NCBI RefSeq assembly: GCF_014203535.1
Contig: NZ_JACHJI010000001.1
Coordinates: 806,001-870,000, forward strand
Reading direction: 5' to 3'
Length of the DNA stretch: 64,000 nt
Source of the DNA: Streptomyces griseomycini
GTDB taxonomy: Bacteria > Actinomycetota > Actinomycetes > Streptomycetales > Streptomycetaceae
In this document: piece by piece, positions 10,252 through 18,319 of the stretch
Numbering within the stretch: the stretch's first letter is position 1
How the letters are laid out: every line of letters starts with the position of its first letter
The notes under the pieces: model-generated
What the model was told of the DNA's origin: nothing
The model's database searches: none
What the model saw: the letters and a program-made list of their open reading frames with translations, nothing else
Program-made: the position numbers and the translations under genes

Positions 10252-11322
10252 ATGACCGCGAACAGGGGCTTCGAGCCCGTCTTCTGCACCATCGTCCCGC
10301 CGCACGTCCTGGACCGGCTCGCCCAGGCCGAGGACCCCGTGGTCCACGGACCCGCGCGCCGCACCCTCCGGCGCGACGCCTACGAGCGCACGCAGCGCCG
10401 GCTGACCACGGTGGTCGGCGCACCGGCCGTCGCCGCGCCCGCCGAGGCCGAGCCCGGCAAGCCGCGGCGCACCGTGTACGACGCCCGGCACCGCACCGCC
10501 CTGCCGGGGACGAAGGTGCGCGGCGAGGGCGACGCGCCCGGCCGGGACGCCACCGTCAACCGCGCCTACGCCGGGCTCGGCGCCACGTTCGAGCTGTTCC
10601 TGAAGGCGTACTCCCGCGACTCGATCGACGGCCACGGGCTGCCGATGGACGCGACCGTGCACTACGACGAGGACTACAACAACGCCTTCTGGAACGGCGA
10701 GCAGATGGTGTTCGGCGACGGGGACGGGGAGATCTTCCTCGACTTCACCATCCCCGTCGACGTCATCGGCCACGAACTCGCCCACGGCGTCACGCAGTAC
10801 ACCGCGAATCTGGACTACTTCGGCCAGTCCGGCGCGCTCAACGAGTCGGTGTCGGACGTCTTCGGCGCGCTCATCAAGCAGTACACGCTCGGCCAGACCG
10901 CCGAGGAGGCCGACTGGCTGATCGGGGCCGGACTGCTCGCCCCGCGCGTCACGGGCAAGGCGCTGCGCTCCATGAAGGAGCCGGGCACGGCGTACGACGA
11001 CGACGTCCTCGGCAAGGACCCGCAGCCCGCGACGATGGACGACTACGTCCGCACCGGCCGCGACAACGGCGGTGTGCACATCAACTCCGGCATCCCGAAC
11101 CACGCCTTCTACCTGGCGGCCACCACTCTGGGCGGGCACGCCTGGGAGCGCGCCGGGCAGGTCTGGTACGACGTGCTGACGGGCGGCGAGCTCGGGCAGG
11201 ACGCGCAGTTCACGGACTTCGCGACCCTGACGGTGGAGGCGGCGCGCGCCCGGTTCGGCGAGGGCGAGGAACTCCGGGCGGTGACGAAGGCCTGGGAGCG
11301 GGTGGGAGTGCGCACGCTGTAG
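10252..11322 (+). CDS. Protealysin-like M4 family metallopeptidase
   Basis: This thermolysin-family zinc endopeptidase has 356 residues. The zinc site HELAH is at residues 174-178, the third ligand lies in GALNESVSDVFG (E198), and the catalytic His is in DNGGVHINSG (H276). There is no signal peptide. The short N-terminal part carries CTIVPPHVLDRLA, matching the PPxxL-type precursor motif of protealysin-like proteases, which are made inside the cell. ATG 10240 is an alternative start, and neither start has a strong ribosome binding site. Protealysin-type enzymes are usually followed directly by the inhibitor emfourin; here that inhibitor gene (12791-13057) lies beyond a xylanase gene. Confidence 0.92.
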   Translation: MTANRGFEPVFCTIVPPHVLDRLAQAEDPVVHGPARRTLRRDAYERTQRRLTTVVGAPAVAAPAEAEPGKPRRTVYDARHRTALPGTKVRGEGDAPGRDATVNRAYAGLGATFELFLKAYSRDSIDGHGLPMDATVHYDEDYNNAFWNGEQMVFGDGDGEIFLDFTIPVDVIGHELAHGVTQYTANLDYFGQSGALNESVSDVFGALIKQYTLGQTAEEADWLIGAGLLAPRVTGKALRSMKEPGTAYDDDVLGKDPQPATMDDYVRTGRDNGGVHINSGIPNHAFYLAATTLGGHAWERAGQVWYDVLTGGELGQDAQFTDFATLTVEAARARFGEGEELRAVTKAWERVGVRTL

Positions 11323-11340
11323 ACCGGCCCTGCTCCAAGG

Positions 11341-11357
11341 GTTCGAAAATTTCGAAC
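11341..11357. promoter_or_regulatory. Candidate xylanase-gene operator 1 (palindrome)
   Basis: GTTCGAAAATTTCGAAC is a 17-bp palindrome with 8-bp arms around a single central base. It lies about 115 bp upstream of the xylanase -35 box. The core CGAAA-N-TTTCG is the type of inverted repeat reported upstream of Streptomyces xylanase genes. It also lies just after the stop codon of the M4 protease. Confidence 0.6.
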
Positions 11358-11444
11358 GCCGGACCGGCGAAACCTTGCGACCCTCCACCGGACGGCACTC
11401 ACCGCACCGGTCTCACCCCAGTGCAGCAACGGTCCACGGCATCG

Positions 11445-11473
11445 AATAGTTTCGCAGGAATTACGAAACTATT
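11445..11473. promoter_or_regulatory. Candidate xylanase-gene operator 2 (inverted repeat overlapping -35)
   Basis: The arms AATAGTTTCG (11445-11454) and CGAAACTATT (11464-11473) are perfect 10-bp complements separated by 9 bases. The right arm overlaps the first two bases of the -35 box TTGACA, as expected for a repressor site. A further CGAAAC half-site lies at 11490-11495, inside the spacer next to the -10 box. Confidence 0.6.
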
Positions 11474-11500
11474 GACAACCCCCTTGCCGCGAAACACTGT
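11472..11500 (+). promoter_or_regulatory. Xylanase promoter
   Basis: TTGACA (11472-11477) is a perfect -35 element. CACTGT (11495-11500) stands 17 bp downstream as a -10 element. The region is unusually AT-rich for this genome. The ATG of the xylanase follows about 130 bp later. Confidence 0.6.
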
Positions 11501-11629
11501 TGTGTCGCTCCCCGGTCCTGCGTCACGGGTGCAGGACCGGGCCTCTGTCGCCTCGCCGGTGAACGGCGAGGCGTTGCTCGGCATGTCCCCCTGTCACCGA
11601 CGGTGCCCTTCACGAGGAGGAACAGCCCC

Positions 11630-12670
11630 ATGAGCGAAACCCCCCGGAATTCCGGCAGACCGGTCAGCAGAAGGTTCGTCCTCGGCGGTGCGGGGGCGCT
11701 GGTGGCAGCGGCGGGGTCCGGACTGCTGCTGCCCGGCACGGCACGTGCCGACCAGGTCCTCACCAGCAACTCGACCGGCACGTACAACGGGTACTACTAC
11801 TCCTTCTGGACCGACGCCCCGGGCACCGTCACCATGACGCTGGGGGCCGCCGGGCAGTACAGCAGCCGGTGGAACAACACCAACAACTGGGTCGGCGGCC
11901 TCGGCTGGAGCAACGGCAGCCGCCGGACCGTCACCTACTCCGGCACGTTCGACCCGGGCAGCAACGGCTACCTGGCGCTGTACGGGTGGACCTCCAACCC
12001 GTTGGTGGAGTACTACATCGTCGAGAACCACGGCCCGTACAACCCCGGGTCGGCCGGCCAGCGGCGCGGCACGGTCAACGCCGACGGCGGCACGTACACG
12101 ATCTACGAGTCCACGCGGACCAACGCGCCGTCGGTGGAGGGCACCAGGACCTTCCAGCAGTACTGGAGCGTCCGGAACAGCAAGCGGTCCAGCGGCACCA
12201 TCGACACCGGCACCCACTTCGACGCCTGGGAAGCGGCCGGGATGCCGCTGGGGGCCTTCAACTACTACATGATCATGGCCACCGAGGGCTACCAGAGCAG
12301 CGGCAGCTCCAACATCACCCTCGGCGGCGGGGGCACCCCCGGTGAGGGCGGACCCACGACACCGCCGCCGGGCGCCTGCAGCGCCACGTACCGCACCACC
12401 AACGCGTGGAACAACGGCTTCAACGGTGAGGTGACCATCACGGCGGGCAGCGGCGGCGTCACCAACTGGAGCGTGCCGGTGACGCTGGCCTCCCACCAGA
12501 CGCTCGTCTCGATCTGGAACGGCACCGCCACCAGGAACGGCAACGTGGTGACGGTGACCCCGGCCGGCCACAACCGCACCCTGAGCGCGGGTCAGTCCAC
12601 GTCGTTCGGCTTCACCGTCAACGGACCCTCCAGCCCGGCGCCGTCGGTCGGCAGCTGCGGCGCGGGCTGA
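11630..12670 (+). CDS. Secreted endo-1,4-beta-xylanase, GH11 with C-terminal CBM2 domain
   Basis: This 346-residue enzyme hydrolyses internal bonds of xylan outside the cell. A Tat signal peptide has the twin-arginine motif SRRFVLGG at about residues 13-20 and a hydrophobic core ending at ARA-D (residues 38-41). The GH11 jelly roll spans about 41-232; the two catalytic glutamates are visible in [10 protein letters not shown] (E127) and [11 protein letters not shown] (E219). A Gly/Pro/Thr linker leads to a CBM2-type carbohydrate-binding module (about 250-346) with Cys near both ends and Trp residues on its face. The start at 11630 is supported by GAGGAGGAAC. The gene has its own promoter, palindromic operators and terminator, and interrupts a protease-inhibitor pair, so it is probably a later insertion. 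Confidence 0.96.
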   Translation: MSETPRNSGRPVSRRFVLGGAGALVAAAGSGLLLPGTARADQVLTSNSTGTYNGYYYSFWTDAPGTVTMTLGAAGQYSSRWNNTNNWVGGLGWSNGSRRTVTYSGTFDPGSNGYLALYGWTSNPLVEYYIVENHGPYNPGSAGQRRGTVNADGGTYTIYESTRTNAPSVEGTRTFQQYWSVRNSKRSSGTIDTGTHFDAWEAAGMPLGAFNYYMIMATEGYQSSGSSNITLGGGGTPGEGGPTTPPPGACSATYRTTNAWNNGFNGEVTITAGSGGVTNWSVPVTLASHQTLVSIWNGTATRNGNVVTVTPAGHNRTLSAGQSTSFGFTVNGPSSPAPSVGSCGAG

Positions 12671-12693
12671 TCCGACGCCCCGCCCCACGCCTC

Positions 12694-12719
12694 GGCGCGG
12701 TGCCCCTCGGCACCGCGCC
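12694..12719 (+). terminator. Terminator of the xylanase gene
   Basis: Perfect 11-bp arms GGCGCGGTGCC (12694-12704) and GGCACCGCGCC (12709-12719) enclose a CCTC loop, 23 bp after the xylanase stop codon. Confidence 0.75.
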
Positions 12720-12790
12720 GTCCCCGCCCGGCGGACGCACCGGGGAGCGGCGGGGGTGCGCGGGCCGTGGTTCCGTACTAGACACGGACC

Positions 12791-13057
12791 ATGCGCATTC
12801 AGGTGAGACGCACCGGCGGATTCGCGGGCATCGAACGGCAGGCCGAGGTGGACACCTCGGGACGCGCCGACGCATCCGAGTGGCACGCCCTGGCCGAGCG
12901 GGCCGTGGCCGCGGGCCGGGGCACGCCGCCGGTCGGGGTGCCGGACGGCTTCAGCTACCGGATCACGGTGGACGGGAGGACCGTGTACTGCGCGGATCCC
13001 CGGCTGACGGACGAGCAGCGCAAGCTGATCAGCCGCGTCCTGAAGGAAGGAGCCTGA
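12791..13057 (+). CDS. Emfourin-like inhibitor of M4 proteases
   Basis: This 88-residue protein starts MRIQVRRTGGFAGIERQAEV and ends in a helix with DEQRKLISRVLKEGA. This pattern (RRxGGFAGIxR, then a Tyr-Arg-Ile strand, then a C-terminal helix) matches emfourin, the small cytoplasmic slow-binding inhibitor of protealysin-like M4 proteases. The nearby M4 protease without a signal peptide is its natural partner, although a xylanase gene now lies between them. The ATG at 12791 has no ribosome binding site; a TACTAGA element about 10-15 bases upstream suggests a near-leaderless transcript. The stop region is duplicated immediately downstream (20-bp period). Confidence 0.8.
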   Translation: MRIQVRRTGGFAGIERQAEVDTSGRADASEWHALAERAVAAGRGTPPVGVPDGFSYRITVDGRTVYCADPRLTDEQRKLISRVLKEGA

Positions 13058-13155
13058 CGATCCCCGGGAGCCCCTGACGATCCCCGGGGCCTCTGAACGG
13101 CCCTCGGTTGCCGGGGCGTTGACTTCCTTCGCCGCGGGTGCGGATGATCCGGGCC

Positions 13156-14478
13156 ATGGCGACGACGAACCCGGTCCCCCGCTTCCCGGCCGGCTTCCAG
13201 TGGGGCGTGTCCACCTCGGCCCACCAGATCGAGGGCGCGGTCCGGCTGCGCGAGCCGTCCGTGTGGGACGCGTTCACGGACCGGCCGGGACGGGTGAAGG
13301 ACGGCTCGACGGCGGCGGTGGCCTGCGACCACTACCACCGCTACCGCGAGGACGTGGCCCTGCTGGCGGGGCTGGGCGTGGACGCGTACCGCTTCTCGGT
13401 CTCCTGGCCGCGGGTGCTGCGCACGGGCGGCCTGGACTTCTACGACCGGCTGGTGGACGAGCTGTGCGCGGCGGGCGTCCGTCCGGTGCCGACGCTGTTC
13501 CACTGGGACCTGCCGCTGGCCCTGCACGAGGCGGGCGGCTGGCTGGAGCGGGACACGGCGGCCCGGTTCGCCGAGTACGTGTCGCTCGTCGCCGGCCGTC
13601 TGGGCGACCGGGTCCGGCAGTGGATCACCCTCAACGAGCCCGCCGAGCACACCCTGCTGGGCCACGCCCTGGGCACGCACGCGCCGGGTGAGCGGCTGAT
13701 GTTCGACGCGCTGCCGGTGGCCCACCATCAGCTCCTGGCGCACGGCCTGGCGGTACGGGCCCTGCGCGCGGCCGGGGCCGCGGAGGTCGGCATCACCAAC
13801 TCCCACGGGCCGACCTGGCCGGCGTCACCGGAGCCGGCGGACGTGGAGGCGGCGGACTTCTACGACGTCCTGCTGAACCGCCTGTTCGCGGACCCGGTGC
13901 TGCTGGGCGCCTACCCGGAGGGCATCGGCGAGATGATGCCGGGTGAGGTGGGGTCCGACCTGGAGGTCATCGCGGAACCGCTCGACTTCTACGGCGTCAA
14001 CTACTACGCCCCGACGAGGGTGGGAGCCCCGCAGGGCGAGGAGATCGACTTCGGCGGGGTGCGGATGCCGGCCGAACTCCCCTTCTCGGTGCGGGAGGTC
14101 GAGGGCCACCCGGTGACGGACTTCGGCTGGCCGGTGGTACCGCAGGCGCTGACGGAACTCCTCACGGGCCTGGGCGCCCGCTACGGCGACCGCCTCCCGC
14201 CGGTGGTCATCACCGAGAACGGCTGCTCCTACGAGGGCCTGGACGACCAGGACCGCATCGCCTACCTGGACGGCCACGTCCGCGCCCTGCACCGGGCGCT
14301 GGAGGCGGGCGTGGACGTCCGCGGCTACTTCGTCTGGTCCCTCATGGACAACTTCGAGTGGGCGGAGGGCCACGCCCGCCGCTTCGGCCTGGTCCACGTG
14401 GACTTCGGGACGCTGGAGCGGACCCCGAAGGCGTCGTACGGCTGGTTCAGGGAGCTGCTGCGCGAGCAGCGCCGGTGA
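13156..14478 (+). CDS. Family 1 glycoside hydrolase (beta-glucosidase)
   Basis: This 440-residue GH1 enzyme starts FPAGFQWGVSTSAHQIEGA, the typical N-terminal GH1 signature. The acid/base Glu lies in TLNEPAEH (E161) and the nucleophile in VVITENGCS (E354). WSLMDNFEWAEGHARRFGLVHVDF close to the end is the aglycone-site signature of the family. There is no signal peptide, so it acts on imported disaccharides such as cellobiose. I chose ATG 13156 over 13138/13147 because it directly precedes the conserved N-terminus. The stop codon abuts the era stop codon with no intergenic base, so the two genes converge head-on. Confidence 0.93.
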   Translation: MATTNPVPRFPAGFQWGVSTSAHQIEGAVRLREPSVWDAFTDRPGRVKDGSTAAVACDHYHRYREDVALLAGLGVDAYRFSVSWPRVLRTGGLDFYDRLVDELCAAGVRPVPTLFHWDLPLALHEAGGWLERDTAARFAEYVSLVAGRLGDRVRQWITLNEPAEHTLLGHALGTHAPGERLMFDALPVAHHQLLAHGLAVRALRAAGAAEVGITNSHGPTWPASPEPADVEAADFYDVLLNRLFADPVLLGAYPEGIGEMMPGEVGSDLEVIAEPLDFYGVNYYAPTRVGAPQGEEIDFGGVRMPAELPFSVREVEGHPVTDFGWPVVPQALTELLTGLGARYGDRLPPVVITENGCSYEGLDDQDRIAYLDGHVRALHRALEAGVDVRGYFVWSLMDNFEWAEGHARRFGLVHVDFGTLERTPKASYGWFRELLREQRR

Positions 14479-15432
14479 TCAGAAGCCCAGCCGGCGCAGC
14501 TGCTTCGGGTCGCGCTGCCAGTCCTTGGCGACCTTCACGTGCAGGTCGAGGAAGACAGGGGTTCCGAGCAGCGCCTCGATCTGCCTGCGGGACTTGATGC
14601 CGACCTCCTTCAGGCGCTTGCCCTTGGGGCCGATGACGATGCCCTTCTGGCTGGGGCGCTCGATGAACAGGTTGGCGTGGATGTCGAGGAGGGGCTTGTC
14701 GGCCGGGCGGTCCTCGCGCGGGAGCATCTCCTCGACGACCACGGCGATGGAGTGCGGGAGCTCGTCGCGGACGCCCTCCAGGGCCGCCTCGCGGATCAGT
14801 TCCGCGACCATGACCTGCTCGGGCTCGTCGGTGAGGTCGCCCTCGGGGTAGAGGGCCGGGCCCTCCGGCAGCAGCGGGATCAGCAGGTCCGCCAGCAGGT
14901 CCACCTGCTTGTTCGCGGTCGCCGACACCGGGATGATCTCCGCCCAGGTGATCCCCAGCTCCTTGCCCAGCTGGTCCACGGCGATCAGCTGCTCGGCCAG
15001 CGCCTTGGAGTCCACCAGGTCGGTCTTGGTGACGATCGCGACCTTCGGGGTCTTCTTGATCCCGGCCAGCTCCTTGGCGATGAAGCGGTCGCCGGGGCCG
15101 ATCTTCTGGTCCGCGGGGAGGCAGAAGCCGATCGCGTCGACCTCCGCCCAGGTGGTGCGGACCACGTCGTTCAGCCGTTCGCCGAGCAGGGTGCGCGGCT
15201 TGTGCAGCCCGGGGGTGTCCACCAGGATCAGCTGCGCGTCCGGGCGGTGCACGATCCCGCGCACGGTGTGCCGGGTGGTCTGCGGCCGGTTGGAGGTGAT
15301 CGCCACCTTCTGCCCGACCAGAGCGTTCGTGAGGGTGGACTTGCCCGCGTTGGGGCGGCCCACGAAGCAGGCGAAGCCGGCCCGGTGGACAGCGTCGGCC
15401 GGCTGCTCGGATGACTGGGTACGAACACTCAT
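14479..15432 (-). CDS. era: GTPase Era
   Basis: Era is a conserved GTPase that binds 16S rRNA near its 3' end and helps 30S subunit maturation. The GTPase motifs are G1 GRPNAGKST, G2 region NRPQTTRH, G3 DTPGLHK and G4 TKTD. The C-terminal KH domain contains KGIVIGPKGKRLKEVG, the RNA-binding loop. The length (317 residues) is normal for actinobacteria. An AGGGAGA lies 9 bases before ATG 15432; ATG 15441 is also in frame but sits directly on that sequence. It is apparently monocistronic and converges with the GH1 gene. Confidence 0.96.
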   Translation of the reverse strand: MSVRTQSSEQPADAVHRAGFACFVGRPNAGKSTLTNALVGQKVAITSNRPQTTRHTVRGIVHRPDAQLILVDTPGLHKPRTLLGERLNDVVRTTWAEVDAIGFCLPADQKIGPGDRFIAKELAGIKKTPKVAIVTKTDLVDSKALAEQLIAVDQLGKELGITWAEIIPVSATANKQVDLLADLLIPLLPEGPALYPEGDLTDEPEQVMVAELIREAALEGVRDELPHSIAVVVEEMLPREDRPADKPLLDIHANLFIERPSQKGIVIGPKGKRLKEVGIKSRRQIEALLGTPVFLDLHVKVAKDWQRDPKQLRRLGF

Positions 15433-15471
15433 GGCGTCCATTCTCCCTGATCCCCGGAGCCCCGCCGTACC

Positions 15472-15518
15472 ACCGCCCGGAACGACGGGCCCCGGCCGGG
15501 CCCGTCGTTCCGGGCGGT
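15472..15518 (-). terminator. Strong hairpin between the secreted-protein gene and era
   Basis: Two perfect 21-bp complementary arms (15472-15492 and 15498-15518) flank a 5-base loop (CGGCC). It begins 15 bp after the stop codon of the minus-strand secreted-protein gene at 15533. There is no U-tract. Confidence 0.75.
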
Positions 15519-15532
15519 GCCGGTCGCCGGTG

Positions 15533-16012
15533 TCAGTCGAAGACGAACGGGCCCGGTGACTGCGGTCCGGTCGCCGTGCAGGTGATGGTGATGAAACCGA
15601 ACGCGGTCACCTTCAGCGAGCCGCCGTACGCCTCCAGGCTGTCGCCGGAGGCCACGGTCCCGGTGAGCGGGCCGACCTCGAGCGGGTCGCCGGCCGCCAT
15701 GGCCGGGTTCTCGGTGCCGCTGAAGACGACGGTGCCGCCGTCGGCCTTCACCAGGGTGAGCTTCGCGGCCAGTGAGTCCTCGCCGATCGCGACGGGCGCG
15801 GTGACCGCGGAGGTGTTGACGGTGAGGGTGGCGGACGTGCCGCTCTGGGTGGCCGTGAGGGTGGCGGCGCCACCGCCCCAGCTTCCGCAGTCGGCGTTGA
15901 CGGTCGCCGTCCCGGGGGCGACGGCGGCGGCGGTGGGGGCGAGGGCGAGCCCGCAGACCGCGAGAGCACCTGCCACCAGGGACGCGCCTGTTCCGATGCG
16001 CTTGCCTCTCAT
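15533..16012 (-). CDS. Small secreted protein of unknown function
   Basis: This 159-residue protein has a Sec-type signal peptide: a basic start (MRGKRIGTG), a hydrophobic core and an Ala-rich cleavage region near residues 27-32. The mature part (~127 residues) is rich in Thr, Ala and Gly and alternates short beta-strand-like segments. It has two Cys (NADCGSWGG near the start and ITCTATG near the end) that could form a disulfide joining the two ends. I do not recognise a domain; it may be a cell-wall-associated beta-sandwich. The start at 16012 follows AGGGAGCC; the open frame further upstream is not coding-like. Confidence 0.75.
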   Translation of the reverse strand: MRGKRIGTGASLVAGALAVCGLALAPTAAAVAPGTATVNADCGSWGGGAATLTATQSGTSATLTVNTSAVTAPVAIGEDSLAAKLTLVKADGGTVVFSGTENPAMAAGDPLEVGPLTGTVASGDSLEAYGGSLKVTAFGFITITCTATGPQSPGPFVFD

Positions 16013-16207
16013 AGGATTCCGGCTCCCTTTCCGTGTGGGGGGAATTCCGTGGGGGAACTGCTCGGCAGAGGGGGTCCGGACCCGCCGCACCGCGCCGGAC
16101 TGACGTCCCGTCAGCCCGGCGTCTCCATTGATGCGCGGGAGGCAGCGTGCCACAAGGTGGGAATCCGGCCTATTTACCGCCGGTAACAGCAGGGGGCGGT
16201 CCCCGCG

Positions 16208-16561
16208 TCAGCCCGCGGTGACCGTCTCCCGGACCGTCCCGTCCGGGCCGGCCACCAGCACCGGGGCCCCGGGGCCGCCGAGGTCACGTACGGCCGCGCG
16301 GTCCTCGGCCGACGCCGACCCGGCCTCCGTCACCACGGCCGCCGCCTCCAGCGACTTCGCGCCGGACGCCACGGCCATCGCGACCGCCGTCTGCAGGGCG
16401 CTCAGCTTCAGGGAGTCCAGGTCGACGGTCCCGGCGACGTACGTACGGCCGGTCTCGTCGCGTACGGCGGCGCCCTCGGGGACGCCGTTGCGGGCCCGGG
16501 CGGAACGGGCCAGGGTGACGATCTTGCGGTCCTCGGGGGCGAGGTCGGGGGTCTCGGTCAT
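16208..16561 (-). CDS. Cytidine-deaminase-fold protein lacking the zinc site
   Basis: This 117-residue protein aligns by eye with small homotetrameric cytidine deaminases: GAAVRDETGRTYVAGTVDLDSLKLSALQTAVAMAVASG parallels GAAL-DG-VYTGCNVENA-CAERTA. The zinc and proton-shuttle motif, normally C/H-A-E, is replaced by S-A-L-Q, and the second PCxxC motif is absent. It therefore cannot be an active zinc deaminase and may be a ligand-binding or structural paralogue. The ATG at 16561 follows a purine-rich stretch. Its closest neighbours are the DUF397 and HTH genes upstream on the same strand. Databases may label it simply cytidine deaminase. Confidence 0.75.
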   Translation of the reverse strand: MTETPDLAPEDRKIVTLARSARARNGVPEGAAVRDETGRTYVAGTVDLDSLKLSALQTAVAMAVASGAKSLEAAAVVTEAGSASAEDRAAVRDLGGPGAPVLVAGPDGTVRETVTAG

Positions 16562-16617
16562 GGAGTGAGCATAAGGAAGGACGGCGGAGATCATCAGGCG
16601 GCGGGGGCGGCCACCGC

Positions 16618-16821
16618 TCACGACCCCGTACGGCGAGCGGGCGACGGATCGGCGAGGGACCGGAGGAAGGAGTCCCAGGCGGCAGGGGTGACAGCGACGG
16701 TGTCGCCGCGTCGGCGCTTCGAGTCACGGACGCGGATCTCGACCCCGGTGCAGGTGACCTCGACGCAGTCGTCAGTGGCCTTGGACGCACTGCTCCTGCG
16801 CCATGCCCATGACTTGATCAC
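16618..16821 (-). CDS. DUF397 domain protein
   Basis: This 67-residue protein is a single DUF397 domain: WAWRRSSASKATDDCVEV, then VRDSKRR and VTPAAWDSFL, the three hallmarks of the family. GTG 16821 is chosen because GGAGGTCGAGG precedes it; the open frame upstream is non-coding. DUF397 proteins in Streptomyces are small partners of HTH-DUF5753 regulators (WhiJ-like loci), and such a regulator lies immediately upstream. The pair is thought to work like an antitoxin/effector or regulator/antagonist pair affecting development. The exact role here is inference. Confidence 0.88.
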   Translation of the reverse strand: MIKSWAWRRSSASKATDDCVEVTCTGVEIRVRDSKRRRGDTVAVTPAAWDSFLRSLADPSPARRTGS

Positions 16822-16992
16822 CCTCGACCTCCACCCCGGTTGTGGACCGCCCGGACCGGGGCGCCCCCCGTAGAGCCGCCGTGGGCCACACGGCAGGGCT
16901 CTCATGGTACGTGCAGAATCCATGCACACGGGCATGACAATTCGCGCCAACTTACCGGCGGGCACGGCAGGTCGGCGACGGCGTCCGACCAG

Positions 16993-17889
16993 TCAGTCGG
17001 AGTCCTGCTGCAGCAGCCCCTCCAGTTCATCCCCTCCCTCCGCGATGCGTTCCGCGAGACGTCGCAGCACCACATCGACCCCTTCCTTCAGCGCCAGGTC
17101 CTCCAGCTCCCAGAACCGCTCCAGATACTGCCTGGTCTCCTCGGCGGAGGTCGAGGCGGTGGTCACCCCCCGGGAGTCCTCGAGGAAGAGGGCGTCCTCC
17201 ATCCCCTCCGCCTGGAACTCGAACAACGTGAACGGCCCCTCGATGCCGGGGTGAGAGCCGATGCTGAACGGCAGGATCTGGATCGTGACGTGCGGACGCT
17301 CGGACAGCTCGGCCAGGTGCTCCAGCTGCGCCCGCATCACGCCCCGCCCCCCGGTCACGCGGCGCAGCACGGATTCGTCCAGCACGAAGGAGAACTCGTG
17401 CCCCTCCTCCTCCAGCACCTCCTGACGGGCCAGACGCGATTCGACGATGCGGTCGGTGCGCTCCTCGGGCATGTTCTTGCCGAACGCGCGCATCACGGCC
17501 CGCATGTACTCCTCGGTCTGGAGCAGGCCCGGAAGGACCAGCGATCCGAACTGACGGTGAACGGACGCCGCCGCCTCCAGGGCGAGGCGCTGCATGAAGT
17601 CCTTGCTGTACAGGTCCCGGTACTCGGTGAACGGCATGCGCCGGCTGCCCCGGGCCATGTCCAGCAGCTCTTCGAGTTTGCGCCGGTCCGTGATCCCGTA
17701 GGCGGCGGCGAGCGGACGCAGGTCGTTGACCGAGATGCCGACCTCCCCCGCCTCGATCCGGATGAGCTTGGAGGGGCTCCACTCCATCCGGTCGGCGACC
17801 TCACGCTGTGTCAGGCCGGCGGCCACGCGAGCCTTGCGGAGTTCGGTGCGCAGCCGCAGGCGCAGCAACGCCGCACTCGTCACAGTCAT
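16993..17889 (-). CDS. XRE-type HTH regulator with DUF5753 (WhiJ/Scr1-like)
   Basis: This 298-residue regulator has an N-terminal helix-turn-helix, AGLTQREVADRMEWSPSKLIRIEAG (about residues 24-48), of the XRE/Cro family. It is followed by the DUF5753 ligand-like domain, recognised by YSKDFMQRLALEA, LVLPGLLQTEEYMRAV and VTIQILPF. Such proteins are abundant in Streptomyces and usually sit next to DUF397 genes, as here (171 bp upstream of one). They act as DNA-binding regulators of development or antibiotic production, for example WhiJ. The ATG at 17889 follows GGAGCAATC. Two TGTGCA half-sites about 30-50 bp upstream are candidate autoregulatory sites. Confidence 0.9.
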   Translation of the reverse strand: MTVTSAALLRLRLRTELRKARVAAGLTQREVADRMEWSPSKLIRIEAGEVGISVNDLRPLAAAYGITDRRKLEELLDMARGSRRMPFTEYRDLYSKDFMQRLALEAAASVHRQFGSLVLPGLLQTEEYMRAVMRAFGKNMPEERTDRIVESRLARQEVLEEEGHEFSFVLDESVLRRVTGGRGVMRAQLEHLAELSERPHVTIQILPFSIGSHPGIEGPFTLFEFQAEGMEDALFLEDSRGVTTASTSAEETRQYLERFWELEDLALKEGVDVVLRRLAERIAEGGDELEGLLQQDSD

Positions 17890-18319
17890 GATTGCTCCAC
17901 CCCCCACCGGATCCAGCACTGTGCAAGGTAGCAGATGTGCATATTACTCATCGAGACCTTTCGGAGGGATGGATCAGGCCGGGGAACCGCACGTCGACCC
18001 AGGGAGAGGACTATCACAGCGCACGCGCGTCCGCATTTCGACTTCCCGCAATCTGCGACATCGCACATCGGATGGACCCCTTCAGACCCTTCGCATAGCG
18101 GACTTCCAACAGGCACTGTCCAATGCGCACCCCTCAGGGTTACGCTGTCCAGCGTACGCCCGACGAACAGCCCGCTTCACCAAGGGGGTTGATCAGCCAT
18201 CAGAACGCCCAGCGGACACAGTGAGTGCACGTCAAGGCCACCGGCCCCACCCCTGACACCGCCCGTTCGCGGCTCGCCGAGACACGGCGACGAACGGAGC
18301 CGAGAGGAGCCGATCGCCG
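17890..18319. other. Long intergenic region between the HTH regulator and a small ORF
   Basis: These 430 bases contain no gene I can support. The left end is AT-richer and carries GCACTGTGC (17916-17924) and a second TGTGCA at 17936-17941, a plausible operator for the divergent HTH gene. The rest has stops in all frames and no stable hairpin. A promoter for the small + strand ORF at 18320 should lie near 18150-18290, but no clear -35/-10 pair stands out. Confidence 0.4.
17916..17941. promoter_or_regulatory. Candidate operator upstream of the HTH-DUF5753 gene
   Basis: An inverted repeat GCAC-T-GTGC (17916-17924) overlaps the first of two TGTGCA copies (17920-17925 and 17936-17941, 16 bp apart). 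The position, 27-52 bp upstream of the start codon, suits autoregulation. Confidence 0.3.
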
